This document shows, piece after piece, positions 41,666 to 51,117 of a stretch of DNA of 64,000 nucleotides. The first letter of the stretch is position 1. The number at the start of each line of letters is the position of its first letter. Position numbers and translations under genes: made by a program. The DNA comes from Arthrobacter sp. 35W (lineage in GTDB: Bacteria; Actinomycetota; Actinomycetes; Actinomycetales; Micrococcaceae), in assembly GCF_000482545.1 (NCBI RefSeq), contig NZ_KI519455.1:1-64000 (forward strand), written 5' to 3'. Under the pieces are notes generated by a model that worked only from the letters and a program-made list of their open reading frames with translations, did not search any database and had not been told where the DNA came from.

Positions 41666-43309
41666 ATGGGCACCACAGGGAAAACCAGCATCGGCCGCCC
41701 AGGCCGGCTGGCAGCGTTGGCGCCCGGTGCCGTGGCCGGTGTTGTCGCTGCTGCCATCCTGTTTGGCGTCGCCGAACTGCTGGCGGCATTCATCGGCCCC
41801 CGGTCCTCCCCACTGGTGGCGGTGGGTTCGACGTTCATCGACTTCACTCCGCCGTGGCTGAAGGACTTTGCCGTGGCCACCTTTGGCACGGCGGACAAAC
41901 TGGTCCTGTTCATCTCGATGGCCGTAGTGGCCACCGTGGGCGCGGCTCTGGCCGGCGTCCTGGCAGTGCGCCGCTTCAACCTCGGCGCCACACTGGTGCT
42001 GGCGCTGGCCGTGCTCATGGCCGTCTGCGTGGCCACCCGGGCCGGCGCCGCAGCCACCGACATACTGCCCACCCTGCTGGGCACAGCGGCGGGCCTGGCC
42101 GCGCTGCGCAATCTGGTGTCCAAGGCCCCGAAGCCAAACGCTCTTGGGCTTCCCTCCCCGATTCCGGCGCCGGTGCCTGAGTTTGCCGACTCCGCCAACC
42201 GCCGGCCGGCAGCTCCGCCGGTGGCATCCACCACGGCACCGGGGCGGCGCGCCTTCTTCGCCACGGCGGCCGTGCTGGCAGCGACCGCCGTCGTGCTGGG
42301 CGTTGGAGGCAAGGCATTGAGCGGCATCCGCGGTGCCGCCGAAAAGGTGCGCGAGGCCCTCAAGCTGCCCGCCGCCGCAAAGCCCGCTCCCCCGCTGCCG
42401 GCCGGCGTCCAGGCGCCAGTGGACGGCGTGGGGCCCTTCGTCACCCCCAATGCCGACTTCTACCGGATCGACACGGCCCTGATCGTCCCCGACGTCGACC
42501 CCTCCCAATGGAAGCTGCACGTGCACGGCATGGTCGAGAAGGAGTTCTACCTTTCCTTCCAGGATCTGCTGGACTCACAACTCATCGAGACGCATGTGAC
42601 ACTGACGTGCGTGTCCAATGTGGTGGGCGGCAATCTGGCCGGCAATGCCAAGTGGCTGGGCTACCCGCTGCGGGAAGTGCTGGCCCGGGCCAAACCGCTC
42701 CCCGGGGCGGACATGGTGCTCTCCACCAGCATCGACGGCTTCAGCGCCTCCACCCCGCTGCCCATCCTGCAGGACGGCCGCGACGCCATCCTTGCGGTGG
42801 GCATGAACGGCGAGCCGCTGCCGCTGGAGCATGGCTTCCCGGTGCGCATGGTGGTCCCCGGACTCTACGGCTACGTCTCGGCCACCAAATGGGTGGTCGA
42901 TCTGGAGGTCACTACCTTTGCCCAGAAGGAGGGCTATTGGACCTCGCGGGGCTGGTCCTCGCACGGACCGATCAAGACCGCCTCCCGGGTCGAGGTGCCC
43001 CGCGCGCTGGCCCGGGTGCCCGCCGGCACCGTGGCCGTGGGCGGCACCGCCTGGGCCCAGACCGTGGGCATCTCCGCCGTACAGGTCCAGCTCGACGGCG
43101 GCCCCTGGCAGGAGGCCACCCTGGCGGCCGAAGCCACGGTGGACACGTGGCGCCAATGGTCCCACTCCTTCGACAGCGTGGCCGCGGGTTCGCACAATGT
43201 GCGGGTCCGGGCCGTGGATGCGAAGGGCCAGCTGCAAATCGAGCAGCAGGCCCCGCCGCAGCCCGATGGATCCACGGGCTGGCACAACATCACCTTCACC
43301 ACCACCTAG
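41666..43309 (+). CDS. Membrane-anchored sulfite-oxidase-like molybdopterin enzyme
   Basis: This 547-residue protein has a first part with four helices (about 10-140). A linker and another helix follow (FFATAAVLAATAVVLGV), then a SUOX-like Mo-cofactor domain (about 255-460) with DTALIVPDVDPSQWKL, the Mo-ligating C315 in VTLTCVSN, and AKWLGYPLREVL. The C-terminal Ig-like dimer domain ends at LQIEQQAPPQ. It is likely an oxidoreductase of the outer membrane face. It lies 71 bp after the anti-sigma gene and may belong to the SigK regulon. Confidence 0.86.
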   Translation: MGTTGKTSIGRPGRLAALAPGAVAGVVAAAILFGVAELLAAFIGPRSSPLVAVGSTFIDFTPPWLKDFAVATFGTADKLVLFISMAVVATVGAALAGVLAVRRFNLGATLVLALAVLMAVCVATRAGAAATDILPTLLGTAAGLAALRNLVSKAPKPNALGLPSPIPAPVPEFADSANRRPAAPPVASTTAPGRRAFFATAAVLAATAVVLGVGGKALSGIRGAAEKVREALKLPAAAKPAPPLPAGVQAPVDGVGPFVTPNADFYRIDTALIVPDVDPSQWKLHVHGMVEKEFYLSFQDLLDSQLIETHVTLTCVSNVVGGNLAGNAKWLGYPLREVLARAKPLPGADMVLSTSIDGFSASTPLPILQDGRDAILAVGMNGEPLPLEHGFPVRMVVPGLYGYVSATKWVVDLEVTTFAQKEGYWTSRGWSSHGPIKTASRVEVPRALARVPAGTVAVGGTAWAQTVGISAVQVQLDGGPWQEATLAAEATVDTWRQWSHSFDSVAAGSHNVRVRAVDAKGQLQIEQQAPPQPDGSTGWHNITFTTT

Positions 43310-43362
43310 CCGCGCTCTGGACCGCTTTCTTCCGGCGTGCCGCCTCTCGATAGACTGGGGGC

Positions 43363-44349
43363 ATGACTGAGACTGCTTCCACAACCCGCACAGCCCACGG
43401 CTTCGGCCTCGCCACCGTCACCGCCGACGGTTCCATTCTGGATGTGTGGTTCCCCGCTCCGGCGCTGGGCACCGCCGTCGACACCCTGGGCGCCGCGCCC
43501 GCCGCCGATGCCGAGCTCACCGCCCTGGCCGAGGCCGGCGCCGACGCCGACCGCGGCACCACCACCGCCGTGGTCTTCGCCCAGATCGATCTGGACGCCG
43601 CCCCCGAAGACACCGCCGATGCCTACCTGCGCCTGCACCTGCTCTCGCACCGTCTGGCCGCCCCCAACTCGATCAACCTCGATGGCATCTTCGGCAAGCT
43701 GCCGAACGTCGTCTGGACCAACTTCGGCCCGGCCGCCGTCGAGGGCTTCGAACTGACCCGTGCCAAGCTGCGCCGCCGCGGCGCCGTCACGGTCTACGGC
43801 GTGGACAAGTTCCCGCGCATGGTGGACTACGTGGTCCCCGCCGGCGTCCGTATTGCCGACGCGGACCGCGTCCGCCTGGGCGCCCATCTGGCCGAGGGCA
43901 CCACCGTGATGCACGAGGGCTTCGTCAACTTCAACGCCGGCACTCTGGGCGCCTCCATGGTTGAGGGCCGCATCTCCGCCGGTGTGGTGGCCGGCGACGG
44001 CACCGACGTCGGCGGCGGCGCCTCCATCATGGGCACCCTCTCCGGCGGCGGCAAGGAAAAGATCACCCTGGGCGAGCGCGTGCTGCTGGGCGCCAACTCC
44101 GGCGTCGGCATCAGCATCGGCGACGACTCCGTCGTCGAGGCCGGCCTGTACGTCACGGCCGGCACCCGCGTGCGCGTCCACGGCCCGAAGGACGAGAACG
44201 GCGAGGACACCTCGGTGATCGTCAAGGCCTCCGAGCTCTCCGGCGTCGCCAACCTGCTCTTCCGCCGCAACTCCAGCACGGGCGAGGTTGAGGTTCTGCC
44301 GCGCAAGGGCCAGACCGTGGCGCTGAACGCCGCCCTGCACGCCAACTAG
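43363..44349 (+). CDS. dapD: Tetrahydrodipicolinate N-succinyltransferase
   Basis: This 328-residue enzyme makes N-succinyl-2-amino-6-ketopimelate from tetrahydrodipicolinate and succinyl-CoA, the first step of the succinylase branch. The N-terminal half is Ala-rich. Then a left-handed beta-helix (about 150-260) is visible in [40 protein letters not shown] (in pieces), with [21 protein letters not shown] near its end. This is the actinobacterial form. It is 53 bp after the SUOX-like gene and 13 bp before the next gene. Confidence 0.9.
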   Translation: MTETASTTRTAHGFGLATVTADGSILDVWFPAPALGTAVDTLGAAPAADAELTALAEAGADADRGTTTAVVFAQIDLDAAPEDTADAYLRLHLLSHRLAAPNSINLDGIFGKLPNVVWTNFGPAAVEGFELTRAKLRRRGAVTVYGVDKFPRMVDYVVPAGVRIADADRVRLGAHLAEGTTVMHEGFVNFNAGTLGASMVEGRISAGVVAGDGTDVGGGASIMGTLSGGGKEKITLGERVLLGANSGVGISIGDDSVVEAGLYVTAGTRVRVHGPKDENGEDTSVIVKASELSGVANLLFRRNSSTGEVEVLPRKGQTVALNAALHAN

Positions 44350-44362
44350 GGCAGGGCACCAC

Positions 44363-45226
44363 ATGGGCAGCGGACGCCGCTGGCGGGCGCTGCTGCTGTG
44401 GCTGCTGGTCCTGGCCGGGGTGCTGGGCTTGATAGTGGCTGGCGGCATCTGGGCCGTCAGCTTCTTCAAGCCCTTCGCCGCACCCCTGGCCCAGGGCTGC
44501 CGGGCCGCTGCCGACGGCACCGAGTACTCCCTGGCGCTGGACCAGACGGAGAACGCCGCGCTCATCACGGCCGTCTCCGTGCGCCGCGGCATGCCCGCCC
44601 GGGCCGCCTCGATTGGGCTGGCCACGGCCATCCAGGAGTCCAAGCTGCGCAATATTACGCACGGCGACCTGGATTCGCTGGGCCTGTTCCAGCAGCGTCC
44701 CTCCCAGGGCTGGGGCACCGAGGAGCAGATTCTGGACCGGTTCCACTCGACCAACGCCTTCTTCGACGTGCTGGCCACCGTGCCCGGCTACGAGGACATG
44801 CCGATCACCGAGGCGGCGCAGATCGTCCAGCGCTCGGCCTACCCGGATGCCTACGCGCAGCGGGAGCCTACGGGCAAGGCCTTCGCCTCGGCACTCACCG
44901 GCCACTCCCCCGCGGCGCTGAGCTGCACCCTCACGGCACCCGACGGCACCGGGAGCCCGGCAGCCGTCGCCGATGCCCTGGATGCCGCCTACGGCTCCGT
45001 GCCGTCGCAGATCGACGGCGCCTTGCTCTCCGTGGCTGCCTCCGAAACGGCGGGGTGGAGCTACGCCCAATGGGCGGTGGCCAACGCGCAGTCGCTGGCC
45101 ATCACGGAGGTTTCCTTTGCCGGGCAGCGCTGGGTGCGCGGCAACAACGATGGCAGCCGCAATGCGGGCTGGCACTCCACCGGTGCGGAGCCGGGCCCCG
45201 TCGTCATCACCGTGGCCCAGCCCTAG
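44363..45226 (+). CDS. Membrane-anchored lytic-transglycosylase-like protein
   Basis: This 287-residue protein has an N-terminal signal anchor (WRALLLWLLVLAGVLGLIVAG, about 7-28) and an outside domain. IGLATAIQESKLRNITHGDLDSLGLFQQRP carries the E-S and GLFQ pattern of goose-lysozyme/SLT-like folds. Databases often call such proteins heavy metal transporter, which nothing in this sequence supports. It probably binds or trims peptidoglycan. ATG at 44363 follows dapD by 13 bp, so it is likely co-transcribed with a peptidoglycan-precursor gene. Confidence 0.7.
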   Translation: MGSGRRWRALLLWLLVLAGVLGLIVAGGIWAVSFFKPFAAPLAQGCRAAADGTEYSLALDQTENAALITAVSVRRGMPARAASIGLATAIQESKLRNITHGDLDSLGLFQQRPSQGWGTEEQILDRFHSTNAFFDVLATVPGYEDMPITEAAQIVQRSAYPDAYAQREPTGKAFASALTGHSPAALSCTLTAPDGTGSPAAVADALDAAYGSVPSQIDGALLSVAASETAGWSYAQWAVANAQSLAITEVSFAGQRWVRGNNDGSRNAGWHSTGAEPGPVVITVAQP

Positions 45227-45273
45227 GTCCAGCCCTGGACCGGGCAGCGGCCTGGCCGTGGGTCCAGTGGCGG

Positions 45274-45885
45274 CTAGACCAGCAGTTCCACCACGGGCTG
45301 GACAAAGCTCAGGAACACGGGCTCGTCGTCAAGCAGGTGCTGGCTCATGATCAGCCTGTTGGGTTCGACAAACCAGGCCCGTGGCTCGCACAGCGGCATT
45401 TCGACGATCGAAAGCGTGAAATCCCTTGCGTTGCGGCCCAGCTCCATCTCCCGGTTCTGCACGAGCTCGGCGAGGATCTTCGGCGAGCCCAGATTCTCCC
45501 GCCGGGCGGACAGCAGCGAGTACTGGCTCTGCTGCTCGCGCGCCCAGGTCAGGGCCGAGCCGAAGTGGGCCTGCAGCACGCGCTGGAGGGCCGGCATGGG
45601 GGCGAAGGCCGGGAACGACGGCGGTGCCAGTTCAGGCTGCCGGCCGGTGCGGTTGTCCACCAGGGTGCCCCACCATTTTTCCCATTGGCTGCGCAGGGCG
45701 TCTGTGCCGCCGACATGGGCCGTCAACTGGTGGTGGTCCGCCGGTCGGATGGCGGGGGCGACATGGCACAGCGCCGGATTGCCTGCACCGGCCAGCCCTG
45801 TCACATCGCGAATGTAGAGTGCCAAAAGCATGGGGCCCGAAGTATCCATGGTGATTCGCCAGCCCGGGCCACCGGTGTGATGCAT
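45274..45885 (-). CDS. Hypothetical protein downstream of tetR
   Basis: This 203-residue soluble protein is not recognised. It has VGGTDALRSQWEKWWGTLVDNRTGRQP in its first half and FTLSIVEMPLCEPRAWFVEPNRLIMS followed by HLLDDEPVFLSFVQPVVELL at the end. There is no signal or membrane segment. ATG at 45885 has GGAGG 8 bases upstream. It lies 49 bp after the tetR stop on the same strand, so the two are probably one transcript. Confidence 0.7.
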   Translation of the reverse strand: MHHTGGPGWRITMDTSGPMLLALYIRDVTGLAGAGNPALCHVAPAIRPADHHQLTAHVGGTDALRSQWEKWWGTLVDNRTGRQPELAPPSFPAFAPMPALQRVLQAHFGSALTWAREQQSQYSLLSARRENLGSPKILAELVQNREMELGRNARDFTLSIVEMPLCEPRAWFVEPNRLIMSQHLLDDEPVFLSFVQPVVELLV

Positions 45886-45934
45886 GATGCTGCCTCCACG
45901 GCTGGTGATCGGCCACCAGCCACCAGTTAAGAGT

Positions 45935-46564
45935 TTACTCCGCTGCGGTGTCCATGAGTGAGGACAAATGCGTGCGCAGCGTGGCCAGCGCCTGCTCGCC
46001 GCCGGCCCACTCGGGCTGCACCAGCATGTGCAGGCCCAGGCCATCCACCACTGCCATCAACCGCTCGGCCTCCAGCAGCGGGACCAGCTCCGGCGCCGCC
46101 GCTCCGGAGTCCAGCAGCAGCAGGATGATGCGCCCCACCGCTGCCGCAGTGCCCCGGTAGCTGTCCTGGCCGGCGGAGTGCAGCAAGGGGGCGGTGCGGG
46201 CGGCCAGGGCAAAGGAGAGCAGCACAGTGGCCTCCTCCTGTCGCACCTCATCCAGCGGCAGCAGCTGCGCCAGGACGTCGACGCAGCCATCCAGCAGGGA
46301 TTCCAGGTCCGTGTGCTCTGCATCCTCCAGCGGCGCCAGCAATTCCTCCACGCGGGCGTGGATGCGCGCTGCGACAAGGCGGAAGGAGTAGTCCATCAGC
46401 TCCGATTGGCTGCCAAAGTAGTGGCGCACGGACCCCAGGGCCAGCTCCGCCTCCCTGGCCACGGTGCGCAGCGAGACGGCGGCGAACCCGTCGCGGCGGA
46501 CCACACGGAAGAGGGCATCGGCCACGTCTTCGCGGCGTGCGTCGGCATCAACAATCTTGGGCAT
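45935..46564 (-). CDS. TetR-family transcriptional regulator
   Basis: This 209-residue regulator has a helix-turn-helix at about 10-55 (VADALFRVVRRDGFAAVSLRTVAREAELALGSVRHYFGSQSEL in pieces), a typical TetR N-terminus. The ligand domain is helical with ELLAPLEDAEH and a PLLEAERLMAVVDGL dimer helix, resembling BetI-type regulators. It is divergent from galE by 158 bp and upstream of the hypothetical gene, which it may control; galE is a less likely target. Confidence 0.85.
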   Translation of the reverse strand: MPKIVDADARREDVADALFRVVRRDGFAAVSLRTVAREAELALGSVRHYFGSQSELMDYSFRLVAARIHARVEELLAPLEDAEHTDLESLLDGCVDVLAQLLPLDEVRQEEATVLLSFALAARTAPLLHSAGQDSYRGTAAAVGRIILLLLDSGAAAPELVPLLEAERLMAVVDGLGLHMLVQPEWAGGEQALATLRTHLSSLMDTAAE

Positions 46565-46722
46565 TGTTCCTTCTTAGCATGGGCGCGCACCAATCCGTGG
46601 AACCACCGCACGCACCGCCGTCGTTCGCGCTGCTGCCACAGCAGCCGATCCTGCGGCCGGCGCCACCGTCCATCAGGCGGGCGGCGCCGCGGCGCTGGGC
46701 GCGCACCGATTAGGCTGGAGGC

Positions 46723-47754
46723 ATGAGAGTTTTGGTCACCGGAGGAACCGGGTACATCGGATCGCACACCGTTCTTTGCCTGCTTGAGGCCGGCCACCAG
46801 GTGGTGGTGCTGGACAACCTGGTCAATTCATCCCAGGAATCCCTGGTCCGGGTCCGCGAGCTGACGGGCAAGCCGGTGTCCTTCCACCACGTCGACCTGC
46901 TGGACGAGCCCGCCGTCGACGGCGTCTTTGGCGCCTATGAGGCCGACGGCGGGATCGACGCCGTCATCCACTTTGCCGGGCTGAAAGCCGTGGGCGAGTC
47001 CGTCCACCAGCCGCTGCGGTACTACCACAACAACGTCACGGGAACCATCAACCTGCTGCGCGTGATGGACGCCCGCGGCGTGCGCACCCTGGTCTTCAGC
47101 TCCTCCGCCACCGTGTACGGCGACAGGAACCCGACGCCCTACATCGAGAAGATGGACATCGGGGCCAACAACCCCTATGGCCGCACCAAGGAGCAGATTG
47201 AGGACATCCTCTCCGATGTTGGCGCCGCCGACAGCCGCTGGCACATCGCCCTGCTGCGCTACTTCAACCCGGTGGGTGCGCACCCGTCGGGCCGCATCGG
47301 CGAGGACCCGATGGGCATTCCGAACAACCTGGTGCCGTTCATCGCCCAGGTGGCAGTGGGCCGCCGCGAGAAGCTGATGGTTTTTGGCGGGGACTACGAC
47401 ACCCCCGATGGCACGGCGCTGCGCGACTACATCCACGTCATGGACCTCTCCGAGGGGCACGTTGCGGCCGTTGACCACGTGGCCAAGCGCGAGGGCGTCT
47501 TCCGCTGGAACCTCGGCTCCGGCATCGGCTCCAGCGTCTTCGACGTTCTGCACGCCTTTGAGCGCGCCGTGGGGCACCCGCTGCCCTACGAGGTGGCTGC
47601 ACGCCGCGCCGGGGACCTGCCGGCCTTCTGGGCCGACCCTTCCTCCGCGCTGGCGGACCTGGGCTGGTCCACCACCAAGACCCTCGACGAGATGTGCGAG
47701 GACCACTGGCGCTGGCAGAAGAACAACCCGGCAGGCTACGCCCCCGCCGAATAG
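46723..47754 (+). CDS. galE: UDP-glucose 4-epimerase
   Basis: This 343-residue SDR enzyme interconverts UDP-glucose and UDP-galactose for galactose use and wall glycans. It has the NAD motif VTGGTGYIGSHT (4-15), HFAGLKAVGES and the SSSATVYGD catalytic Ser/Thr region. The Y-x-x-x-K is in NPYGRTKEQ, followed by YFNPVGAHPSG and the C-terminal YIHVMDLSEGH. ATG at 46723 follows GGAGG. It stands alone; a 58-nt GACGC element and a strong terminator lie downstream before convergent gltA. Confidence 0.93.
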   Translation: MRVLVTGGTGYIGSHTVLCLLEAGHQVVVLDNLVNSSQESLVRVRELTGKPVSFHHVDLLDEPAVDGVFGAYEADGGIDAVIHFAGLKAVGESVHQPLRYYHNNVTGTINLLRVMDARGVRTLVFSSSATVYGDRNPTPYIEKMDIGANNPYGRTKEQIEDILSDVGAADSRWHIALLRYFNPVGAHPSGRIGEDPMGIPNNLVPFIAQVAVGRREKLMVFGGDYDTPDGTALRDYIHVMDLSEGHVAAVDHVAKREGVFRWNLGSGIGSSVFDVLHAFERAVGHPLPYEVAARRAGDLPAFWADPSSALADLGWSTTKTLDEMCEDHWRWQKNNPAGYAPAE

Positions 47755-47802
47755 GCCCCGGCCCGCTGGGCCGGCCGTCCGATGTTCTCTGGTTTCAAAC
47801 AT

Positions 47803-47860
47803 GACGCCGAACCCCGTTGAGGACGCAGTCATAGACGCGTCGCCAACGGGGTTCGGCGTC
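47803..47860. repeat. 58-nt GACGC palindrome, copy C
   Basis: It starts GACGCCGAACCCCGTTG and ends CAACGGGGTTCGGCGTC; 22 of 24 arm positions pair. Inner words GACGC (20-24) and GACGCGTC (32-39) fall at the same positions as in copies B and D. It lies between convergent galE and gltA, ahead of a separate terminator. Confidence 0.92.
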
Positions 47861-47893
47861 GCAAGTCGTGGGATAGGCCCACAGCACAAACGA

Positions 47894-47929
47894 CGGCGGC
47901 CGGCCTCCCGAAAGGGAGGCCGGCCGCCG
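47894..47929. terminator. Terminator between galE and gltA
   Basis: A perfect 16-bp stem (CGGCGGCCGGCCTCCC) with a GAAA tetraloop is followed on the plus strand by CTGCTTTT and on the minus strand by TCGTTTG. It lies 28 bp past the gltA stop and probably acts in both directions. Confidence 0.85.
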
Positions 47930-47957
47930 CTGCTTTTCCGGTTGTACCAACGCGCTC

Positions 47958-49241
47958 TTAGCGCGAGGGGTACATGCGCTCCGGCTCACCCGTGTACAGC
48001 TGGCGCGGGCGGCCGATCTTGGTCTGCGGGTCCTTCATCATTTCGCGCCACTGGGCAATCCAGCCCGGCAGGCGGCCGATGGCGAACAGCACGGTGAACA
48101 TCTTCTCCGGGAAGCCCATGGCCTTGTAGATCAGGCCGGTGTAGAAGTCCACGTTCGGGTACAGGCGGCGGGAGATGAAGTACTCATCCGTCAGGGCCAC
48201 CTCTTCCAGTCGCATGGCGATGGCCAGCAGCTCATCGTTGCCGCCCAGCTTCTCCAGGATCTCGTGGGCCGTGGCCTTGACGATCTTGGCGCGCGGATCG
48301 TAGTTCTTGTAGACGCGGTGCCCAAAGCCCATGAGCTTCACGCCGGCTTCCTTGTTCTTCACGCGCTCAACGAACTTCTCCACCGGCTCGCCGCTGTCGC
48401 GGATCTGGCGGAGCATGTTCAGCACGGCCTCGTTGGCGCCACCGTGCAGCGGGCCGAAGAGGGCGTTGATGCCGGCCGAAACCGAGGCAAACATATTGGC
48501 GTTGGCGCTTCCCACCAGGCGCACGGTGGAGGTGGAGCAGTTCTGCTCGTGGTCCGCGTGCAGGATCAGCAGCAGGTCAAGTGCCTTGACCACCACCGGG
48601 TCCATCTCGTAGGGCTCGGCCGGCAGGCCGAAGCTCAGGCGCAGGAAGTTCTCCACCAGGTTCATGGAGTTGTCCGGGTACAGCATCGGCTGGCCGATGG
48701 ACTTCTTGTGCGCGTAGGCGGCGATGACCGGCAGCTTGGCCATCAGACGGATGGTGGCCATTTCCACCTGCTCGTCATCGAACGGGTCCAGTGAGTCCTG
48801 GTAGAACGTGGACAGCGCGGAGACGGCCGAGGAGAGCACCGGCATCGGGTGTGCGTCGCGCGGGAAGCCGCCGAAGAAGCTCTTCAGATCCTCGTGCAGC
48901 AGCGTGTGGCGGCGGATGCGCTGGTCAAAGGCGGCCAGCTCTGCCGGGGTGGGCAGGTTGCCGTAGATGAGCAGGTAGGAAACCTCCAGGAAGCTGGAGT
49001 GTTCCGCCAGTTCCTCGATGGGGTATCCGCGGTAGCGCAGGATGCCCGCGTCGCCATCGATGTAGGTGATGGCCGAGGTGGTGGCTGCGGTGTTCACGAA
49101 GCCGGGGTCAAAGGTGACCGCACCGGTGTCCTTGAGCAGCTTGGAAACGTCGTAGCCGTCATTGCCTTCTACGGCCTTGATGCGCGGCAGGTTCAGCTCT
49201 CCGCCGTCGTAGCGCAGGGTGGCGCTCGTCGATTCAGTCAT
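47958..49241 (-). CDS. gltA: Citrate synthase
   Basis: This 427-residue type II citrate synthase condenses oxaloacetate and acetyl-CoA. The N-terminal beta domain (TLRYDGGELNLPRIKAVEG) precedes the core. Catalytic residues are visible in LHADHEQNCSTSTVRLVGS (His), GFGHRVYKNYDPRAK (His) and the later VDFYTGLIYKAMG (Asp). ATG at 49241 with AAGGGG upstream is preferred to the frame start at 49328. The 261-bp gap to the dapC stop (49242-49502) must hold its promoter; no operator was recognised there. Confidence 0.94.
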   Translation of the reverse strand: MTESTSATLRYDGGELNLPRIKAVEGNDGYDVSKLLKDTGAVTFDPGFVNTAATTSAITYIDGDAGILRYRGYPIEELAEHSSFLEVSYLLIYGNLPTPAELAAFDQRIRRHTLLHEDLKSFFGGFPRDAHPMPVLSSAVSALSTFYQDSLDPFDDEQVEMATIRLMAKLPVIAAYAHKKSIGQPMLYPDNSMNLVENFLRLSFGLPAEPYEMDPVVVKALDLLLILHADHEQNCSTSTVRLVGSANANMFASVSAGINALFGPLHGGANEAVLNMLRQIRDSGEPVEKFVERVKNKEAGVKLMGFGHRVYKNYDPRAKIVKATAHEILEKLGGNDELLAIAMRLEEVALTDEYFISRRLYPNVDFYTGLIYKAMGFPEKMFTVLFAIGRLPGWIAQWREMMKDPQTKIGRPRQLYTGEPERMYPSR

Positions 49242-49502
49242 GGAGTCCCCTTCATGAGGTAGCCCTGCCCGTTGGCAGAGCCTGTATTTAGCTCTATGCA
49301 CCATCACTGCGCGGTCCAAGCCGCGCAACAGGGCGCTGGGCTTGGTTAAGAGCCAGGGCTCCTAAGCAGCAAGGCACAGCAGCGTGCATAGACTTCTACT
49401 TAGAAAATACCGCCCCGCACGCCTTCTGCACTAATCCGTGCCGCCCGGAGTCGGGCCGGCACGGGCCTGATGGCGCAATGGCGCCGCCGCGTTAGGCCCG
49501 GA

Positions 49503-50663
49503 TCAGCGGCCGGCCGCGGCGGCCAGCAGGCGCCCCACGGCCGCGTCAATGCGCTCATCGGTGCCGGTCAGCGCCACCCGGATGAAGCCATTGCCGGCCT
49601 CCCCGTAGAAGACGCCAGGGCCCGCAACAATGCCCAGATCCGCCAAACGGCCGATGGTGGTCCAGGTGTCCTCGCCGGCGGTGCACCACAGGTAGAGCCC
49701 AGCTTCGGAGTGCTGGATCTGAAGACCGAAGGCCTCCAGGGCCGGAACAAGCCTGTCGCGGCGTGCGCGGTAGAGCGCCTTCTGCGCCGAAACGTGGGCA
49801 TCATCACCCAGTGCCACGCGCATGGCCTCCTGCACCGGGAAGGGCACGATCATGCCGGCGTGCTTGCGGCTGTTGACGAGGTTGGCCATGATGGCCGAAT
49901 CCCCGGCAACAAAGGCTGCGCGGTAGCCGGCAACATTGGACTGCTTGCTCATCGAGTAGACGGCCAGCAGGTTCTCGGTGGATCCACCGGAGACCTCCGG
50001 GGCCAGGATGCTCGGCACGGCGGTGCCGCCGCGTTCCGAATCCCATTCGCCCCAGCCCAGCTCGGCGTAGCACTCGTCGGAGGCGACGACGGCGCCCACG
50101 GCGCGTGCCTGCTCCACCAGGGTCTTCAGCGAGTCGGCGCCGCGGACGATGCCTGTCGGGTTGCCGGGCGAGTTGACCCAGACGAGGCGCACGCGCGCAC
50201 GGGTGGCGTCGTCGAGCTCGTCCAGGGAATCCGCGGCAACCGCCGTGGCGCCCACCAGGAGCGCGCCAATGTCATACGTCGGGTACGCCACGGTGGGGCG
50301 GACGACGACGTCGCCGGCGCCCAGTCCCAGCAGCATGGGCAGCCAGGCCACCATCTCCTTGGAGCCAACCGTCGGCATGACGTCCGCCGGGTCCAGCCCG
50401 GATACCCCGCGGCGGCGGGCAAACCAGTCCACGATCGCCTGGCGCAGCGCCGGGGTCCCGTGCGTGGTCGGATAGCCCGGCGCGTCGGCGGCGGCCACCA
50501 GTGCGGCCTTGATGAGCTCCGGCGTCGGGTCCACCGGGGTGCCGATGGAAAGGTTCACAACGCCGTTGGGGTGCTGTGCGGCGGTGGCCAGGTAGGGTGC
50601 CATGGCATCCCACGGGTACTCGGGCAGCTGCAGGCCAAAGCCCGCGGTGGTTCCGGCAGTCAT
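49503..50663 (-). CDS. dapC: Succinyldiaminopimelate transaminase
   Basis: This 386-residue class I PLP aminotransferase makes N-succinyl-LL-diaminopimelate from the keto compound and glutamate. It has PPTTHG-type GYPTTHGTPALRQAI, the SPGNPTG motif, D196 in SDECYAE, Schiff-base Lys240 in YSMSKQSN and a C-terminal Arg region. ATG at 50663 lies 9 bp after the fdxA stop. The fdxA-dapC pair is conserved in actinobacteria. It is convergent with nothing; gltA follows in the same direction. Confidence 0.92.
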   Translation of the reverse strand: MTAGTTAGFGLQLPEYPWDAMAPYLATAAQHPNGVVNLSIGTPVDPTPELIKAALVAAADAPGYPTTHGTPALRQAIVDWFARRRGVSGLDPADVMPTVGSKEMVAWLPMLLGLGAGDVVVRPTVAYPTYDIGALLVGATAVAADSLDELDDATRARVRLVWVNSPGNPTGIVRGADSLKTLVEQARAVGAVVASDECYAELGWGEWDSERGGTAVPSILAPEVSGGSTENLLAVYSMSKQSNVAGYRAAFVAGDSAIMANLVNSRKHAGMIVPFPVQEAMRVALGDDAHVSAQKALYRARRDRLVPALEAFGLQIQHSEAGLYLWCTAGEDTWTTIGRLADLGIVAGPGVFYGEAGNGFIRVALTGTDERIDAAVGRLLAAAAGR

Positions 50664-50672
50664 GAGGGCGTA

Positions 50673-50996
50673 CTAGTCCTGGTTCTGGGGCGGCAGAGCG
50701 GCAATGAAGGCGTGGTCGCGGTGCGTGTTGCCGATCTTGGCGGCACCGCCCGGGGACCCGAGGTCATCGAAGAACTCAACATTGGCCTTGTAGTACTCGG
50801 CCCACTCGTCCGGGGTGTCATCCTCGTAGTAGATGGCCTCCACGGGGCAGACGGGCTCGCAGGCGCCACAGTCGACACATTCGTCGGGGTGGATGTAGAG
50901 GGAGCGCTCACCTTCGTAGATACAGTCGACGGGGCATTCTTCAATACATGCCTTGTCCTTGACATCCACGCACGGCTGCGCGATTACATACGTCAC
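50673..50996 (-). CDS. fdxA: Seven-iron ferredoxin FdxA
   Basis: This 107-residue ferredoxin has cysteines at 9, 17, 21 and 25 and at 40, 43, 46 and 50 (CVDCGACEPVC), the pattern of a [3Fe-4S]/[4Fe-4S] protein. A longer acidic C-terminal extension (about 58-107) is typical of the actinobacterial type. It is an electron carrier in the cytoplasm. ATG at 50996. It is upstream of dapC by 9 bp in one transcript, with no obvious functional link to lysine synthesis. Confidence 0.94.
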   Translation of the reverse strand: MTYVIAQPCVDVKDKACIEECPVDCIYEGERSLYIHPDECVDCGACEPVCPVEAIYYEDDTPDEWAEYYKANVEFFDDLGSPGGAAKIGNTHRDHAFIAALPPQNQD

Positions 50997-51117
50997 GTCC
51001 CGACCTCTCTGCTACATATTCAGTGCCCCGTCAAACATGCCACAACGGGGCTGGGCTTGTGACCATTATCCCCCACCGGCGCCGGGGCCACGAACATAGA
51101 AGACCTACTATGAACAG

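Noticed and set aside
44363-45226. Heavy metal transporter label for this protein
   Set aside because: There is only one N-terminal helix and no metal-binding motif; the sequence resembles a lytic-transglycosylase-like domain.
49242-49502. RNA gene or riboswitch in the gltA upstream gap
   Set aside because: No tRNA-like cloverleaf or known aptamer pattern was found; it is best treated as a promoter/leader region.
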